In this document: in pieces, positions 8,734-17,326 of the stretch
Numbering within the stretch: position 1 is the stretch's first letter
Layout of the letters: the number at the start of each line of letters is the position of its first letter
Source of the DNA: Streptomyces sp. MNU76
GTDB lineage: Bacteria > Actinomycetota > Actinomycetes > Streptomycetales > Streptomycetaceae
Direction of reading: 5' to 3'
DNA: 64,000 bases
Assembly: GCF_020982545.1 (NCBI RefSeq)
Contig: NZ_JAJKLK010000022.1
Span: forward strand, 310,001 to 374,000
Position numbers and translations under genes: made by a program
The notes under the pieces: model-generated
Told to the model about the DNA's origin: nothing
What the model saw: the letters and a program-made list of their open reading frames with translations, nothing else
Database searches by the model: none

Positions 8734-9708
8734 TCATCCGGGCTTTGGATGCCAGGCACGGGCCCGCTGTCTCGGTGCGACCGTGGCGATACGGCCGGGC
8801 TCGGAAGCGGCCAGCTCCGCTCCCACGCGGGCCGCGGTCTCGCGCAGCCAGATGTGGGCCGCGTCGTGGGTGTGCACCGGGTGCCACCACAGTGCCTCCT
8901 GGAGAGGGACCGCCCCGTAGGGCGGTTCCATGAGGCGTACGGCGGCCACGCCGCGCAGCAGTTCGGCCAGGCGCTGCTGGACCAGGGCGATCCGGCGGGT
9001 GCCGGCGACCAGGAAGGGCAGCGCCTGGAAGCTGTCGACGGAGATCTCCACGCGGGGGTCGACGCCGAGCATGCTGAGCTGCCGGGCGGCCGGGGCGTCG
9101 TAGGCGCGCTGGTAGATGACCCAGGGCAGCCGGGCCAGGTCGTCCATGGTCAGCTGGTCGCCGACCTCGTCGTTCGTCTCGGCCACCAGGAAGGCCCAGC
9201 GGTCGGTGAACAGGTCGACGGCGGGGAAACCGCCGATGATGCCGCGCGGCATCAGCAGCCCGTCGGCCGTGCTGAGCAGCGGTGCGGTGTCCTCCGTGAC
9301 GTCGATGGGCGTCCGCTGGAAGCGCAGCCGCACCCCCGGGGCCTCGGCGTGCACGGTCCGGGCGAGCTCGGCGCCGAAGACGGCGAGGGCGTAGTCGGAG
9401 GTGAGCAGGGTGAACTCGTGCTCCTCGCTGCCCGGGGCGAAGTCGGCCCTGCTGCTGAAGACCCGTTCCAGCAGGTCGCAGGCGGTAGAGGTGCGGTCCA
9501 GCAGAGCGCGGCCGAGGGCGGTCAGTTCGTACTGCTTGCCGACGCGCGCGAGCAGGTCGTCGTCGAAGTGGCGGCGCAGGCGGGCCAGGGCCGCGCTCAT
9601 CGCCGGCTGACTGAGCCCGACGCGCTGCCCGGCACGGGTGACGTTGCGCTCCTCCAGCAGGGCCCGCAAGGACAGGACGAGATTGAGATCGAGGCCGGAG
9701 AGGGACAC
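8734..9708 (-). CDS. LysR-family transcriptional regulator
   Basis: GTG 9708 (SLSGLDLNLVLSLRALLEE) is chosen because GGAGG sits 4 bases upstream; an ATG at 9768 would add an unlikely leader. The winged HTH (RNVTRAGQRVGLSQPAMSAA, LARLRRHFDDDLL) occupies about residues 15-75, followed by a two-lobed periplasmic-binding-like effector domain (FTLLTSDYALAVFG, DGLLMPRGIIGGFP). Length of about 324 residues is a little over the family norm. It is transcribed divergently from the aromatic-type operon at 9840, with an ATC-N9-GAT site between them, so it very likely regulates that operon in response to a pathway compound. Confidence 0.85.
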   Translation of the reverse strand: MSLSGLDLNLVLSLRALLEERNVTRAGQRVGLSQPAMSAALARLRRHFDDDLLARVGKQYELTALGRALLDRTSTACDLLERVFSSRADFAPGSEEHEFTLLTSDYALAVFGAELARTVHAEAPGVRLRFQRTPIDVTEDTAPLLSTADGLLMPRGIIGGFPAVDLFTDRWAFLVAETNDEVGDQLTMDDLARLPWVIYQRAYDAPAARQLSMLGVDPRVEISVDSFQALPFLVAGTRRIALVQQRLAELLRGVAAVRLMEPPYGAVPLQEALWWHPVHTHDAAHIWLRETAARVGAELAASEPGRIATVAPRQRARAWHPKPG

Positions 9709-9775
9709 GACGCCTCCAGAGCGCGGGCTGCTTGCGGCGGCGCCATTTACACCGCGGATGATCAACATCTAAAGA

Positions 9776-9790
9776 ATCTATTTCCCAGAT
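9776..9790. promoter_or_regulatory. Candidate LysR box (ATC-N9-GAT)
   Basis: ATC at 9776-9778 and GAT at 9788-9790 are separated by nine bases, the classic T-N11-A arrangement of LysR regulators. It lies in the divergent region between the regulator start (9708) and the operon start (9840), in a locally AT-rich stretch. Binding is inferred. Confidence 0.45.
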
Positions 9791-9839
9791 TACGCGGTGG
9801 GGGTCACATTGGTCCTACCGCAATCTGGAGGACATTCCC

Positions 9840-10862
9840 GTGAAACCCGCAGCCGCTTCCGCGTCCTTCTCCGGACCCTTCGCCCTTGGCGTCCTCTCCG
9901 CCCCTGACCAGGCACCTTTCCCTGGTCTCGTGGTCCCCGGTGGGCGCGTGCTGGATCTTCGCGCGGCCCTCGGAGAACCGGCCCTGACGACCCGGGGGAT
10001 CTTCGAGCGCTGGGACGAGATGTTCCCTCGCCTGCACGAACTCGCGGCCGACGCGACGGCCGACGAAACAGCCCACGAGACGGCCGACTGGCAACCGTTG
10101 GAGCATCTGCGGGCGCACGCCCCGGTCGAACCCCGCCAGGTCTTCCAGTCCGGCGCCAACTACCGGCAGCACGTGATCGACCTGGAGGTCGCCCACCGCT
10201 CCCCCGACGACCCCCGCACCGTGGAGGAGGCGCGCGCCGAGATCGCCGCGGTCATGGACCGGCGGGCGGCCGAGGACCTGCCGTACGTGTTCATCGGCCT
10301 GCCGAGCGCGATCACCGGCCCCTTCGACGACGTCGTACTCCCGGACTGGGCCGAACAGCCGGACTGGGAGCTGGAGTTGGTGGCCGTCATGGCCAGGCCC
10401 GCCTACCGGGTGTCTGTCGAGGAGGCCCTGGAGTACGTGGCCGGCTACACCATCGCCAACGACCTCACCGACCGGGCGACCGTCTTCCGCCGGGACATGA
10501 AGGCCATCGGCACCGACTGGCTGCGCTGCAAGAACGCCCCCGGTTTCACCCCGCTCGGCCCGTGGATCGTACCCGCCGGGTCGATCGCCGACCCGGGTGA
10601 CCTGCGCGTCACGCTGAAGCTCAACGGCGAGACCATGCAGGACGAGTCCACCAAGGACATGCTCTTCGGCATCGCCCGGCTGGTGTCGTACATCTCCCGG
10701 ACCTCCCGGCTTCTGCCCGGCGACCTGGTGCTCACCGGCAGCCCGGCCGGCAACGGCATGCACTGGGGACGGCTGCTGCAGGGCGGCGACGTCATGGAGG
10801 GCTCCATCACGGGTCTGGGCGCGCAGCGCACCCGCTGCGTCGCCGAGGGGACCGCGTCGTGA
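9840..10862 (+). CDS. Fumarylacetoacetate hydrolase family protein (first copy)
   Basis: GTG 9840 follows GGAGGA by 7 bases; 340 residues. The FAH fold is seen in VFQSGANYRQH, the metal-ligand segment DWELELVAVMARPAY, AGYTIANDLTDRATVF and the closing LTGSPAGNGMHW. FAH-family enzymes hydrolyse, hydrate or decarboxylate 2-oxo acids formed after ring cleavage. It is first in the operon and overlaps the next gene by GTGA, so the two are translationally coupled. The pathway step cannot be fixed from sequence alone. It differs clearly from the second FAH gene at 15117, so the pathway may use two distinct 2-oxo acid steps. Confidence 0.85.
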   Translation: MKPAAASASFSGPFALGVLSAPDQAPFPGLVVPGGRVLDLRAALGEPALTTRGIFERWDEMFPRLHELAADATADETAHETADWQPLEHLRAHAPVEPRQVFQSGANYRQHVIDLEVAHRSPDDPRTVEEARAEIAAVMDRRAAEDLPYVFIGLPSAITGPFDDVVLPDWAEQPDWELELVAVMARPAYRVSVEEALEYVAGYTIANDLTDRATVFRRDMKAIGTDWLRCKNAPGFTPLGPWIVPAGSIADPGDLRVTLKLNGETMQDESTKDMLFGIARLVSYISRTSRLLPGDLVLTGSPAGNGMHWGRLLQGGDVMEGSITGLGAQRTRCVAEGTAS

Positions 10863-11830
10863 CGGCCCCGCTCGACCCCACGGACGCCGAGGGCGCGATC
10901 GCCGAGGCCGCCAAGCGGTGTTCCAACTGGGGGCGTTGGGGCGAGGACGACGTCCTCGGCACGCTGAACTTCCTCGACGAGGCCAAGCGCCGCGAGGGTG
11001 CGGCACTGGTCCGCCGGGGCGTGAGTTTCTCGCTGTCGCAGCGGTTCGACATGAACGGGCCGCAGAAGGGCTGGCGCCGCCGCACCAACCCCGTCCACAC
11101 CATGCTGGACACGGGCACGGACGCGGCCCTCGGCAACCAGGGCTTCCCGCACGGCATCGGCGGCGCGGACGACGTGATCGCGATGCCGTTGCAGTGCTCG
11201 ACCCAGTGGGACGGGCTCGGGCACATCTTCGACCACGGCAAGGCGTGGAACGGGCGGGCGGCCGAGAAGGTCGTCACCTCCGACGGCGATCTGGTCACCG
11301 GCATCGAGCACATGGCCCCGTACGTCGCCGGGCGCGCGGTCCTCCTCGACGTCGGCCGGGTGATCGGCGACGAACGCGGAGAACTGCCGGACGGTTTCGC
11401 GATCACCGAGGAACACCTGACCGCGACGGCCGAGGCGCACGGCGTGGCCGTCGGCCGCGGGGACATCGTCGTCGTCCGGACCGGGCGGCTGACGCGCGCC
11501 CGCCGGGAGGGCTGGGGCGACTACGCGGGCGGAGACTCTCCCGGTCTGTCCTTCACCACCGCCGGCTGGCTGCACACGAGCGAGATCGCCGCGATCGCCA
11601 CCGACACATGGGGCTTCGAGGTCCGGCCGAACGAGTTCGACGGCGCCTTCCAGCCCCTGCACCAGGTCGTCATCCCCAACGTGGGCCTGCTGATCGGCGA
11701 GATGTGGGACCCCGACGCTCTCGCGGACGACTGCGCCCGCGACGGCGTGTACGAGTTCTGGCTCACCGCCGCGCCCCTGCCCATCACCGGAGCCGTCGGC
11801 TCCCCCGTCAATCCGATTGCCGTCAAGTAA
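10859..11830 (+). CDS. Cyclase-family (kynurenine formamidase-like) hydrolase
   Basis: GTG 10859 overlaps the preceding stop; 323 residues. The core QCSTQWDGLGHIFDHGKAWNG region is the subfamily's form of the metal-binding HxGTHxDxP motif, and TSDGDLVTGIEHMAPY plus GDIVVVRTGRLTRA follow as in other cyclase-family proteins. Members are Mn/Zn-dependent hydrolases of amide, lactone or enol-lactone bonds, for example kynurenine formamidase and isatin hydrolase. Here it probably opens a ring or hydrolyses an intermediate. It is followed 23 bases later by the monooxygenase. Confidence 0.8.
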   Translation: MTAPLDPTDAEGAIAEAAKRCSNWGRWGEDDVLGTLNFLDEAKRREGAALVRRGVSFSLSQRFDMNGPQKGWRRRTNPVHTMLDTGTDAALGNQGFPHGIGGADDVIAMPLQCSTQWDGLGHIFDHGKAWNGRAAEKVVTSDGDLVTGIEHMAPYVAGRAVLLDVGRVIGDERGELPDGFAITEEHLTATAEAHGVAVGRGDIVVVRTGRLTRARREGWGDYAGGDSPGLSFTTAGWLHTSEIAAIATDTWGFEVRPNEFDGAFQPLHQVVIPNVGLLIGEMWDPDALADDCARDGVYEFWLTAAPLPITGAVGSPVNPIAVK

Positions 11831-11853
11831 GCGCCGGAACAAGGGAGTTCCCC

Positions 11854-12990
11854 ATGACCACACCCCGCACGGTCCTCGTCATAGGCGGTGGCGCCTCCGG
11901 CAACGCCATCACCATCCTGCTGCGCCGGGCCGGCATCGACGTCGACGTCGACCTGATCGAGGCCAGACCCGACTGGAACGCCACCACCGGCTCCGGCATC
12001 ACCCTCCAGGGCAACGCCCTGCGTGTCCTGCGCGAGCTGGGCGTGTGGGAGCAGGTGGAAGCATCGGGGTTCGCCTACGGCTCGCTGGGGGTGACCGCCC
12101 CTGACGGCACCCTGCTCTTCGTCAAGGAGGACATCAAGTGCGGCGGTGACGACCTGCCCGCCACCCTAGGCATGCGGCGGCCGCAACTTCAGCAGATTCT
12201 CATCGACGCCGTCCGCGCGACAGGTGCCACCGTACGCCTGGGCACCACCGCCGAGACCCTGGAGCAGGACGCCGACGGTGTCTCCGTCCGGTTCAGCGAC
12301 GGCACCGAGGGCCGCTACGACCTGGTGATCGCCGCCGACGGCGTGAACTCCGCGACCCGCGCCGCGATCGGCATCAGCGACCGTCCCGAGCCCGTCGGCA
12401 TGGCCATCTGGCGCGCCCCCGCCCCGCGCCCCGAGAGCGTCACCCGCTCGGACCTCACCTTCGGTGGCCCCGCCTACATCGCGGGCTACACCCCCACCGG
12501 CGAGAACACCCTCTACGCCTACGTCGTGGAGGCCAACCGGGACCGCAACTCCATCGACCCGGCCACCTACGCGGACGAGATGCGCCGACTGGCCGAGCAG
12601 TACGGCGGTGCCTGGCCCGAGATCACCAAGCACATCACGGACCCGGCGAAGGTCAACTACACGTGGTTCGACCGGCATCTGGTCGAGGGCTCCTGGCACC
12701 GCGGCCGGGTCGTCCTTGTCGGTGACGCCGCTCACTGCTGCCCGCCCACCTTCGCCCAGGGCGCGGCGATGTCCTTGGAGGACGCCTCCGTCCTGACGGA
12801 ACTGCTCACGAGCGGGCGCGCATGGGACGACGCCCTCTTCCAGGCGTACTACGACCGACGCGTCCCGCGCGTCCGGACCGTCGTCGAGGCGTCCGTCCAG
12901 CTCTGCCAGTGGCAGCTGGACCAGGTGCACGACGCGGATGTGCCCGGACTGATCGGCCGCACCATGACCGCCCTCAAGGAACTGCCGTGA
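11854..12990 (+). CDS. FAD-dependent aromatic monooxygenase
   Basis: ATG 11854 follows GGGAG; 378 residues. The N-terminal Rossmann motif VLVIGGGASGNAITILLRRAG (residues about 7-27), the DG motif VIAADGVNSATR and the GD motif VVLVGDAAHCCPPTFAQGAA identify a class A flavoprotein hydroxylase. Such enzymes use NAD(P)H and O2 to hydroxylate a phenolic ring ortho to an existing hydroxyl, giving the catechol needed by the extradiol dioxygenase two genes downstream. Its stop overlaps the next start by GTGA. The substrate is unknown. Confidence 0.88.
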   Translation: MTTPRTVLVIGGGASGNAITILLRRAGIDVDVDLIEARPDWNATTGSGITLQGNALRVLRELGVWEQVEASGFAYGSLGVTAPDGTLLFVKEDIKCGGDDLPATLGMRRPQLQQILIDAVRATGATVRLGTTAETLEQDADGVSVRFSDGTEGRYDLVIAADGVNSATRAAIGISDRPEPVGMAIWRAPAPRPESVTRSDLTFGGPAYIAGYTPTGENTLYAYVVEANRDRNSIDPATYADEMRRLAEQYGGAWPEITKHITDPAKVNYTWFDRHLVEGSWHRGRVVLVGDAAHCCPPTFAQGAAMSLEDASVLTELLTSGRAWDDALFQAYYDRRVPRVRTVVEASVQLCQWQLDQVHDADVPGLIGRTMTALKELP

Positions 12991-14057
12991 CGGCCCACCC
13001 TCCCCAGCCACCGCCGGGAGCCCGGCGCGGCCCCCCGCCCTCGTCGAGCAAGGACGCGCGCACTCCTCCGACCGTCGACGTCCACGCGCACGTCCTGATC
13101 CCCGAGGTCGAGGCCCTGGTGGCCGGCCTGCCGGGCCTGGCGGAGGCCAGGGCCCTCGACGCCCGCCGCAACGGGCCCGCGGCCCTGACCGTCAGCGGCC
13201 CCATGGTCGCCGAGCGCATCCCGAGGCTGACGGACGTCGCCGTACGACTGGCCGCGATGGACGCGCAGGGTGTGGACGTCCAGCTGGTCAGCCCGTCGCC
13301 CTCGCACTACCACTACTGGGCGGACGAGGAGACGGCGGAGAAGGTGTACCGCCTCGCCGCCGAGGCGACGGCCGCCCACTGCGCGCAGGCGCCCGGCCGG
13401 CTGCACGGTCTGGGCCTCGTCCCCCTGCAACACCCGGAATCGGCGGTGCGCGCGCTCGAACTCGCCATGGGGATGGGCCTGTCGGGCGTCGAGATCTCCT
13501 CGCACGCGCCGGGCCGGGAGCTGTCCGACCCCGCGTACGAACCCTTCTGGACCCGCGCCGAGGAGACGGGCGCGATCCTCTTCCTGCACCCCTTCGGCTG
13601 CACGCTCGACGAGCGCCTGGACCAGTGGTACCTGTCCAACACGGTCGGCCAGCCCACCGAGAACGCCGTCGCCCTCTCGCACCTGGTCTTCTCCGGGGTG
13701 CTGGACCGGCACCCGGAGCTGAAGGTCGTCGCCGCGCACGGAGGCGGCTATCTGCCCACCCACATCGGTCGCTCCGACCACGCCTGGTCGGCCCGCTCCG
13801 ACGCGGGCGCGGGCTGCGCCCACCTGCCCAGCAGCTACCTCAAGCGCCTGTACTTCGACTCCCTCGTCCATGACCCGTACGTGCTGCGGGAGTTGATCCG
13901 GGCCGCCGGTTCGGACCGGGTGCTGCTCGGCTCCGACTTCCCCTTCGACATGGGCACCGAGGACCCCGTCGGCGCACTGCGCGCCGCACGCCTGCCCGAC
14001 GACGACTTCCACGCCGTGCGCGGCGGCAACGCCGCCGCTCTGCTCAACCTCGTGTGA
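12987..14057 (+). CDS. Amidohydrolase-2 family protein (ACMSD-like decarboxylase)
   Basis: GTG 12987 overlaps the monooxygenase stop; 356 residues. After a Pro-rich leader of about 28 residues comes the metal-binding TVDVHAHVLIPE, then QLVSPSPSHYHYW, FLHPFGCTLDERLDQWY, VAAHGGGYLPTH and the catalytic Asp in VLLGSDFPFDMG. This is the aminocarboxymuconate-semialdehyde decarboxylase / 5-carboxyvanillate decarboxylase type. Placed beside an extradiol dioxygenase, it plausibly decarboxylates the ring-cleavage product, as PraH does in protocatechuate 2,3-cleavage. That role is inference from context. Confidence 0.85.
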   Translation: MTAHPPQPPPGARRGPPPSSSKDARTPPTVDVHAHVLIPEVEALVAGLPGLAEARALDARRNGPAALTVSGPMVAERIPRLTDVAVRLAAMDAQGVDVQLVSPSPSHYHYWADEETAEKVYRLAAEATAAHCAQAPGRLHGLGLVPLQHPESAVRALELAMGMGLSGVEISSHAPGRELSDPAYEPFWTRAEETGAILFLHPFGCTLDERLDQWYLSNTVGQPTENAVALSHLVFSGVLDRHPELKVVAAHGGGYLPTHIGRSDHAWSARSDAGAGCAHLPSSYLKRLYFDSLVHDPYVLRELIRAAGSDRVLLGSDFPFDMGTEDPVGALRAARLPDDDFHAVRGGNAAALLNLV

Positions 14058-14069
14058 GGAGCTCCCCCC

Positions 14070-15008
14070 ATGAACAACCGCCTGCTCACCCACCTCCGCC
14101 ACGTCGACCTCGCCGTGCCCGACTACGACAAGCAGCTCGACTTCTACGCCGGCGTCTGGGGCCTGACCAAGGTCGCCGAGGACTCCGGTATCTCCTTCCT
14201 CGCCGCCGAGGGCAGCCCCGAACAGTACGTGGTGCGGCTGCGCAAGGCCGAGGAGAAGCGCCTCGACCTCGTCTCCTACGGCGCCGCGAGCGCGGCGGAC
14301 GTGGACACCCTCGCCGAGCAACTCCTCGCGGGAGGAGTGCAGTTGATCTCCCAGCCGGGCGAGATCGACACACCCGGAGGCGGCTACGGCTTCCGCTTCT
14401 TCGACGTCGACGGCCGCACCATCGAGGTGTCCGCCGAGGTGGACGTACGGCAGCACCGCAAGATCGAGGAGAAGGAGTCGATCCCGGTCAAGCTGTCGCA
14501 TGTCGTGCTGAACTCGCCGGACCTGGACAGGACCCGTGAGTGGTACGAGACCCACCTCGGCTTCCGCCACTCCGACACGCTCAGCTCGCCGCACGTCGGT
14601 GACGTCATGCACTTCATGCGGATCTCCAACCAGCACCACTCCATGGCCATCGCCAAGGGCCCGCACACCTCCCTGCACCACGTCTCCTTCGAGATGCGCG
14701 GCCTGGACGAGTACATGCGCGGCTCCGGCCGCGTGATCCGCGCCGGCTTCAAGAAGGTCTGGGGGCCGGGCCGGCACCTGGCGGGCGACAACACGTTCAC
14801 GTACTTCCTCGACCCGCACGGCAACACCGTCGAGTACACGACGGAACTGGAGCTGCTGGACGAGGACACCTGGCACCCCCACGTCTACGACTTCTCGCAG
14901 CCCGAGGTCACCGACCAGTGGGGCACGGCGAACCCGATGAACGAGCTGATCGCCAAGGAGTCGTTCAACGACGTCGACCGCGGCGTGTTCGTCGCCCCGC
15001 CGGTCTGA
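14070..15008 (+). CDS. VOC-family extradiol ring-cleavage dioxygenase
   Basis: ATG 14070 follows GAGGAG; 312 residues, two VOC modules as in 2,3-dihydroxybiphenyl dioxygenases. Fe(II) ligands are visible in the C-terminal module: His144 in KLSHVVLNSPDLDR, the His203/204 pair in TSLHHVSFEM, and Glu255 in GNTVEYTTELE. The enzyme should cleave a catechol next to its hydroxyl groups. It is the central catabolic step of this operon, directly after the hydroxylase and putative decarboxylase. A hairpin follows the gene, so transcription into the last three genes may be reduced. Confidence 0.88.
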   Translation: MNNRLLTHLRHVDLAVPDYDKQLDFYAGVWGLTKVAEDSGISFLAAEGSPEQYVVRLRKAEEKRLDLVSYGAASAADVDTLAEQLLAGGVQLISQPGEIDTPGGGYGFRFFDVDGRTIEVSAEVDVRQHRKIEEKESIPVKLSHVVLNSPDLDRTREWYETHLGFRHSDTLSSPHVGDVMHFMRISNQHHSMAIAKGPHTSLHHVSFEMRGLDEYMRGSGRVIRAGFKKVWGPGRHLAGDNTFTYFLDPHGNTVEYTTELELLDEDTWHPHVYDFSQPEVTDQWGTANPMNELIAKESFNDVDRGVFVAPPV

Positions 15009-15023
15009 TCCCCCCTCGAACCC

Positions 15024-15075
15024 CCGGGGACGCGGTGGCCCTGTCACCGCCCTGACCCCCTTGCCGCGTCCCCGG
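15024..15075. terminator. Hairpin between dioxygenase and second FAH gene
   Basis: Perfect 12-base arms CCGGGGACGCGG (15024-15035) and CCGCGTCCCCGG (15064-15075) flank a 28-base loop that itself holds GGTG/CACC pairing. No U-tract, as is usual in Streptomyces. It may be a terminator or attenuator dividing the operon. Confidence 0.5.
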
Positions 15076-15116
15076 TTCACACCGCTGTCGAAGACCGCCG
15101 GAGCCTGGAGCCGTGC

Positions 15117-16094
15117 ATGCGTTTCGCCACCTATGAACACCGACACCAGCGCCGCGTCGCCGTCGTCGAGGAGGACGGCACCCTCCACCCCGTTCCCGGG
15201 GCACGCTCGCTCACGGAGCTGATCAGCCGCGGCGACGGACTCGACGCGCTCCTGCGCGCCGGCGCCGCCACGCTCGACGTCCCGCCGGGCCCCCACGTGT
15301 CCGAGGTACGACTGCTGCCGCCGCTTCAGCCGCCCACCGTGCGGGACTTCGTCACCTTCGAGGAACACGTCGAAGGGGTACGGCGATCCATCGACGGGGA
15401 CGGCGTCGGCGGGGTGCCCGAAGCCTGGTACGACGCCCCGACGTTCTACTTCACCAACCCGTACGCCGTCATCGGCGCCCACGACGACGTCCCGGTGCCG
15501 CCGGGCAGCGAAGCCCTCGACTTCGAGCTGGAGGTCGCCGCGGTCATCGGCAGGGAGGGGCGTGACCTGACTCCCGACCGGGCACGGGACCACATCATCG
15601 GCTACACGGTCTTCAACGACTGGTCGGCCCGCGATCTGCAGTCCCGCGAGATGCGGGTCAGCCTCGGCCCGTGCAAGGGCAAGGACACGGCCGCCACCCT
15701 CGGCCCGTACCTGGTCACCGCCGACGAGCTGGAGCCCTACCGCGACGCCGACGGCTTTCTGCGCCTGGCGCTGACCGCCTCGGTGAACGGCGAGGTCGTC
15801 GGCAAGGACCTGCTGTCCAACATGAGCTGGACCTTCGAGGAGATGGTCGCCTACGCCTCGCGGGGCACCGTCGTCCGCCCCGGCGACGTGCTCGGCTCCG
15901 GCACCTGCGGCAACGGCGGCTGCCTCGCCGAGCTGTGGGGCGTCCGGGGCGAGCAGTCCCCGCCCCCGCTGAAGCCGGGAGACACCGTCACCCTCACCGT
16001 GGAGGGCATCGGCAGCGTCTCCAACACCGTGGTCGCGGGCGGGAGTCCGGTGCCGCTGCCGACCGCCCGCCGCCGCACCCGGGAGCGGCCGTGA
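15117..16094 (+). CDS. Fumarylacetoacetate hydrolase family protein (second copy)
   Basis: ATG 15117 (RFATYEHRHQRRVAVVEEDG); 325 residues. Canonical FAH segments: RDFVTFEEHVEGV, SEALDFELEVAAVIGREGRD, YTVFNDWSARDLQSREM, and DVLGSGTCGNGGCL near the end. It is closer to the oxaloacetate decarboxylase / 2-hydroxyhepta-2,4-diene-dioate isomerase / acylpyruvate hydrolase branch than the first copy is. It overlaps the SDR gene by GTGA. It likely acts on the ring-opened 2-oxo acid. Confidence 0.85.
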   Translation: MRFATYEHRHQRRVAVVEEDGTLHPVPGARSLTELISRGDGLDALLRAGAATLDVPPGPHVSEVRLLPPLQPPTVRDFVTFEEHVEGVRRSIDGDGVGGVPEAWYDAPTFYFTNPYAVIGAHDDVPVPPGSEALDFELEVAAVIGREGRDLTPDRARDHIIGYTVFNDWSARDLQSREMRVSLGPCKGKDTAATLGPYLVTADELEPYRDADGFLRLALTASVNGEVVGKDLLSNMSWTFEEMVAYASRGTVVRPGDVLGSGTCGNGGCLAELWGVRGEQSPPPLKPGDTVTLTVEGIGSVSNTVVAGGSPVPLPTARRRTRERP

Positions 16095-16843
16095 ACGACT
16101 CGCACCCCAGGAGACTCCTCGGCAAGGTCGTCGTCGTCACCGGCGCCGCCCGCGGCCAGGGCGCCGCCGAGGCCGAGGCCCTGACCCGCGAGGGCGCCCG
16201 CGTCATCGCCACCGACGTGACCGAGGCCCCCGGCTGCCGCCGCCTCGACGTCACCGACCAGGAGCACTGGGCGGAGCTGGCCGCCGAACTGCGGGAGTCG
16301 TACGGCCAGGTGCACGGCCTGGTCAACAACGCGGGCATCACCTGGCGCGCCCGCCTCGGCGATGTGACCCCCGACGACTTCGCCCGGGTCCACGCCGTCA
16401 ACGTCACCGGCCCGCTCCTCGCCATCCAGCACCTGACGCCGCTGATGCCGCCCGGCTCGTCCATCGTCAACGTCGGCTCCACGGCCGCGCTCACCGGCCA
16501 CTACCCGGTCGCCTACGCGACCAGCAAATGGGCGCTGCGCGGCCTGTCGAAGACCGCGGCCACGGAGCTCGGCCCGCGCGGCATCCGGGTCAACACGATC
16601 CACCCCGGCTTCATCGAGACCGAGATGACCGCCTCCGCCGCGCCCGCCTTCCGCGAGGCGAACATCCGTGAAACCCCTCTCGGCCGCACCGGCACGGTGG
16701 ACGAGATCGCCCCGCTCGTGGTCTTCCTCCTGTCCGACGAGTCCTCGTTCATCACCGGCGCCGAGATCCCGGTCGACGGCGGACTCACCGCGCACGGCGG
16801 CGTCAAATCCATCTCGGAAGCCGTACGCATCCAGCAGGAGTAG
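16091..16843 (+). CDS. Short-chain dehydrogenase/reductase
   Basis: GTG 16091 overlaps the FAH stop; 250 residues, classical SDR. The cofactor motif is VVVTGAARGQG, with VNNAGITWRAR, the catalytic Ser in VNVGSTAALTG, the YATSK Tyr/Lys pair, and the C-terminal FITGAEIPVDGG. The Asp in ATDVTEA after beta-2 suggests NAD preference. In this operon it could oxidise or reduce an alcohol or semialdehyde intermediate. Confidence 0.88.
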   Translation: MNDSHPRRLLGKVVVVTGAARGQGAAEAEALTREGARVIATDVTEAPGCRRLDVTDQEHWAELAAELRESYGQVHGLVNNAGITWRARLGDVTPDDFARVHAVNVTGPLLAIQHLTPLMPPGSSIVNVGSTAALTGHYPVAYATSKWALRGLSKTAATELGPRGIRVNTIHPGFIETEMTASAAPAFREANIRETPLGRTGTVDEIAPLVVFLLSDESSFITGAEIPVDGGLTAHGGVKSISEAVRIQQE

Positions 16844-16857
16844 AAAGGCCCTCTCTC

Positions 16858-17052
16858 ATGGACAAGGTCTGTTCGAGCGCCGCGGAGGCGGTCGCCGACC
16901 TCCCCGACGGCGCGTCACTCGCCGTCGGCGGGTTCGGCCTCAGTGGCATCCCCGAAGTGCTCGTCCAGGCCCTCCACACGCAGGGCGCCACCGGCCTGGA
17001 TTCTGCATCCGGCCCCCGATTGACCGCTCCGACCTGCGCGGATTCCTCCTGA
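16858..17052 (+). pseudogene. CoA-transferase subunit A (3-oxoacid/3-oxoadipate type), truncated
   Basis: ATG 16858 (DKVCSSAAEAVADL) starts a typical CoA-transferase alpha subunit: DLPDGASLAVGGFGLSGIPE is the conserved N-terminal motif. Similarity ends at about 17000 after HTQGATGL; the frame then reads 18 unrelated codons to a stop at 17050-17052. A complete subunit needs about 230 residues and a beta partner, neither of which is present. The catabolic operon has therefore lost its distal genes, which probably activated the dicarboxylic product to a CoA ester. Confidence 0.75.
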
Positions 17053-17187
17053 ACCGCGCCACGACCGGCCCGTCGACACGGCCACCCGACAGCCACCGTC
17101 CCTTCACGGACCGTAGGCCGATCTCGGAGCAATCGCGTCCGAACCGTTGACGCGCCGACCGGATCGCGCCTCATAATCGGGCACCTC

Positions 17188-17221
17188 GATGTCATCGCTG
17201 ACATAAGTCAACGATGACATC
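17188..17221. promoter_or_regulatory. Palindromic operator upstream of the levanase gene
   Basis: Arms GATGTCATCG (17188-17197) and CGATGACATC (17212-17221) are perfectly inverted. The 14-base centre again contains TGAC-ATAA-GTCA. The left half alone also reads TGTCA-TCGC-TGACA. It lies about 105 bases before the levanase ATG, a good position for a GntR- or LacI-type repressor controlling fructan use. The protein that binds it is not visible here. Confidence 0.55.
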
Positions 17222-17326
17222 TTGTCGGCTGCGTGGACGTCGCCGCCGGCCAGTTGTCACTTTCGATCCGCCCGCGCCAGGGCCGTGCACACCGGCGCGC
17301 GGACGGCCGCGGGACAAGGAGTCACC

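Noticed and set aside
12849..15593. Minus-strand open frame of 914 codons under the catabolic operon
   Set aside because: Composition is antisense of four well-supported + strand enzymes; no family motif or ribosome site.
9840..17052. Secondary-metabolite biosynthetic cluster
   Set aside because: The enzyme set is catabolic (extradiol dioxygenase, FAH, amidohydrolase) and there is no scaffold synthase, carrier protein or terpene cyclase.
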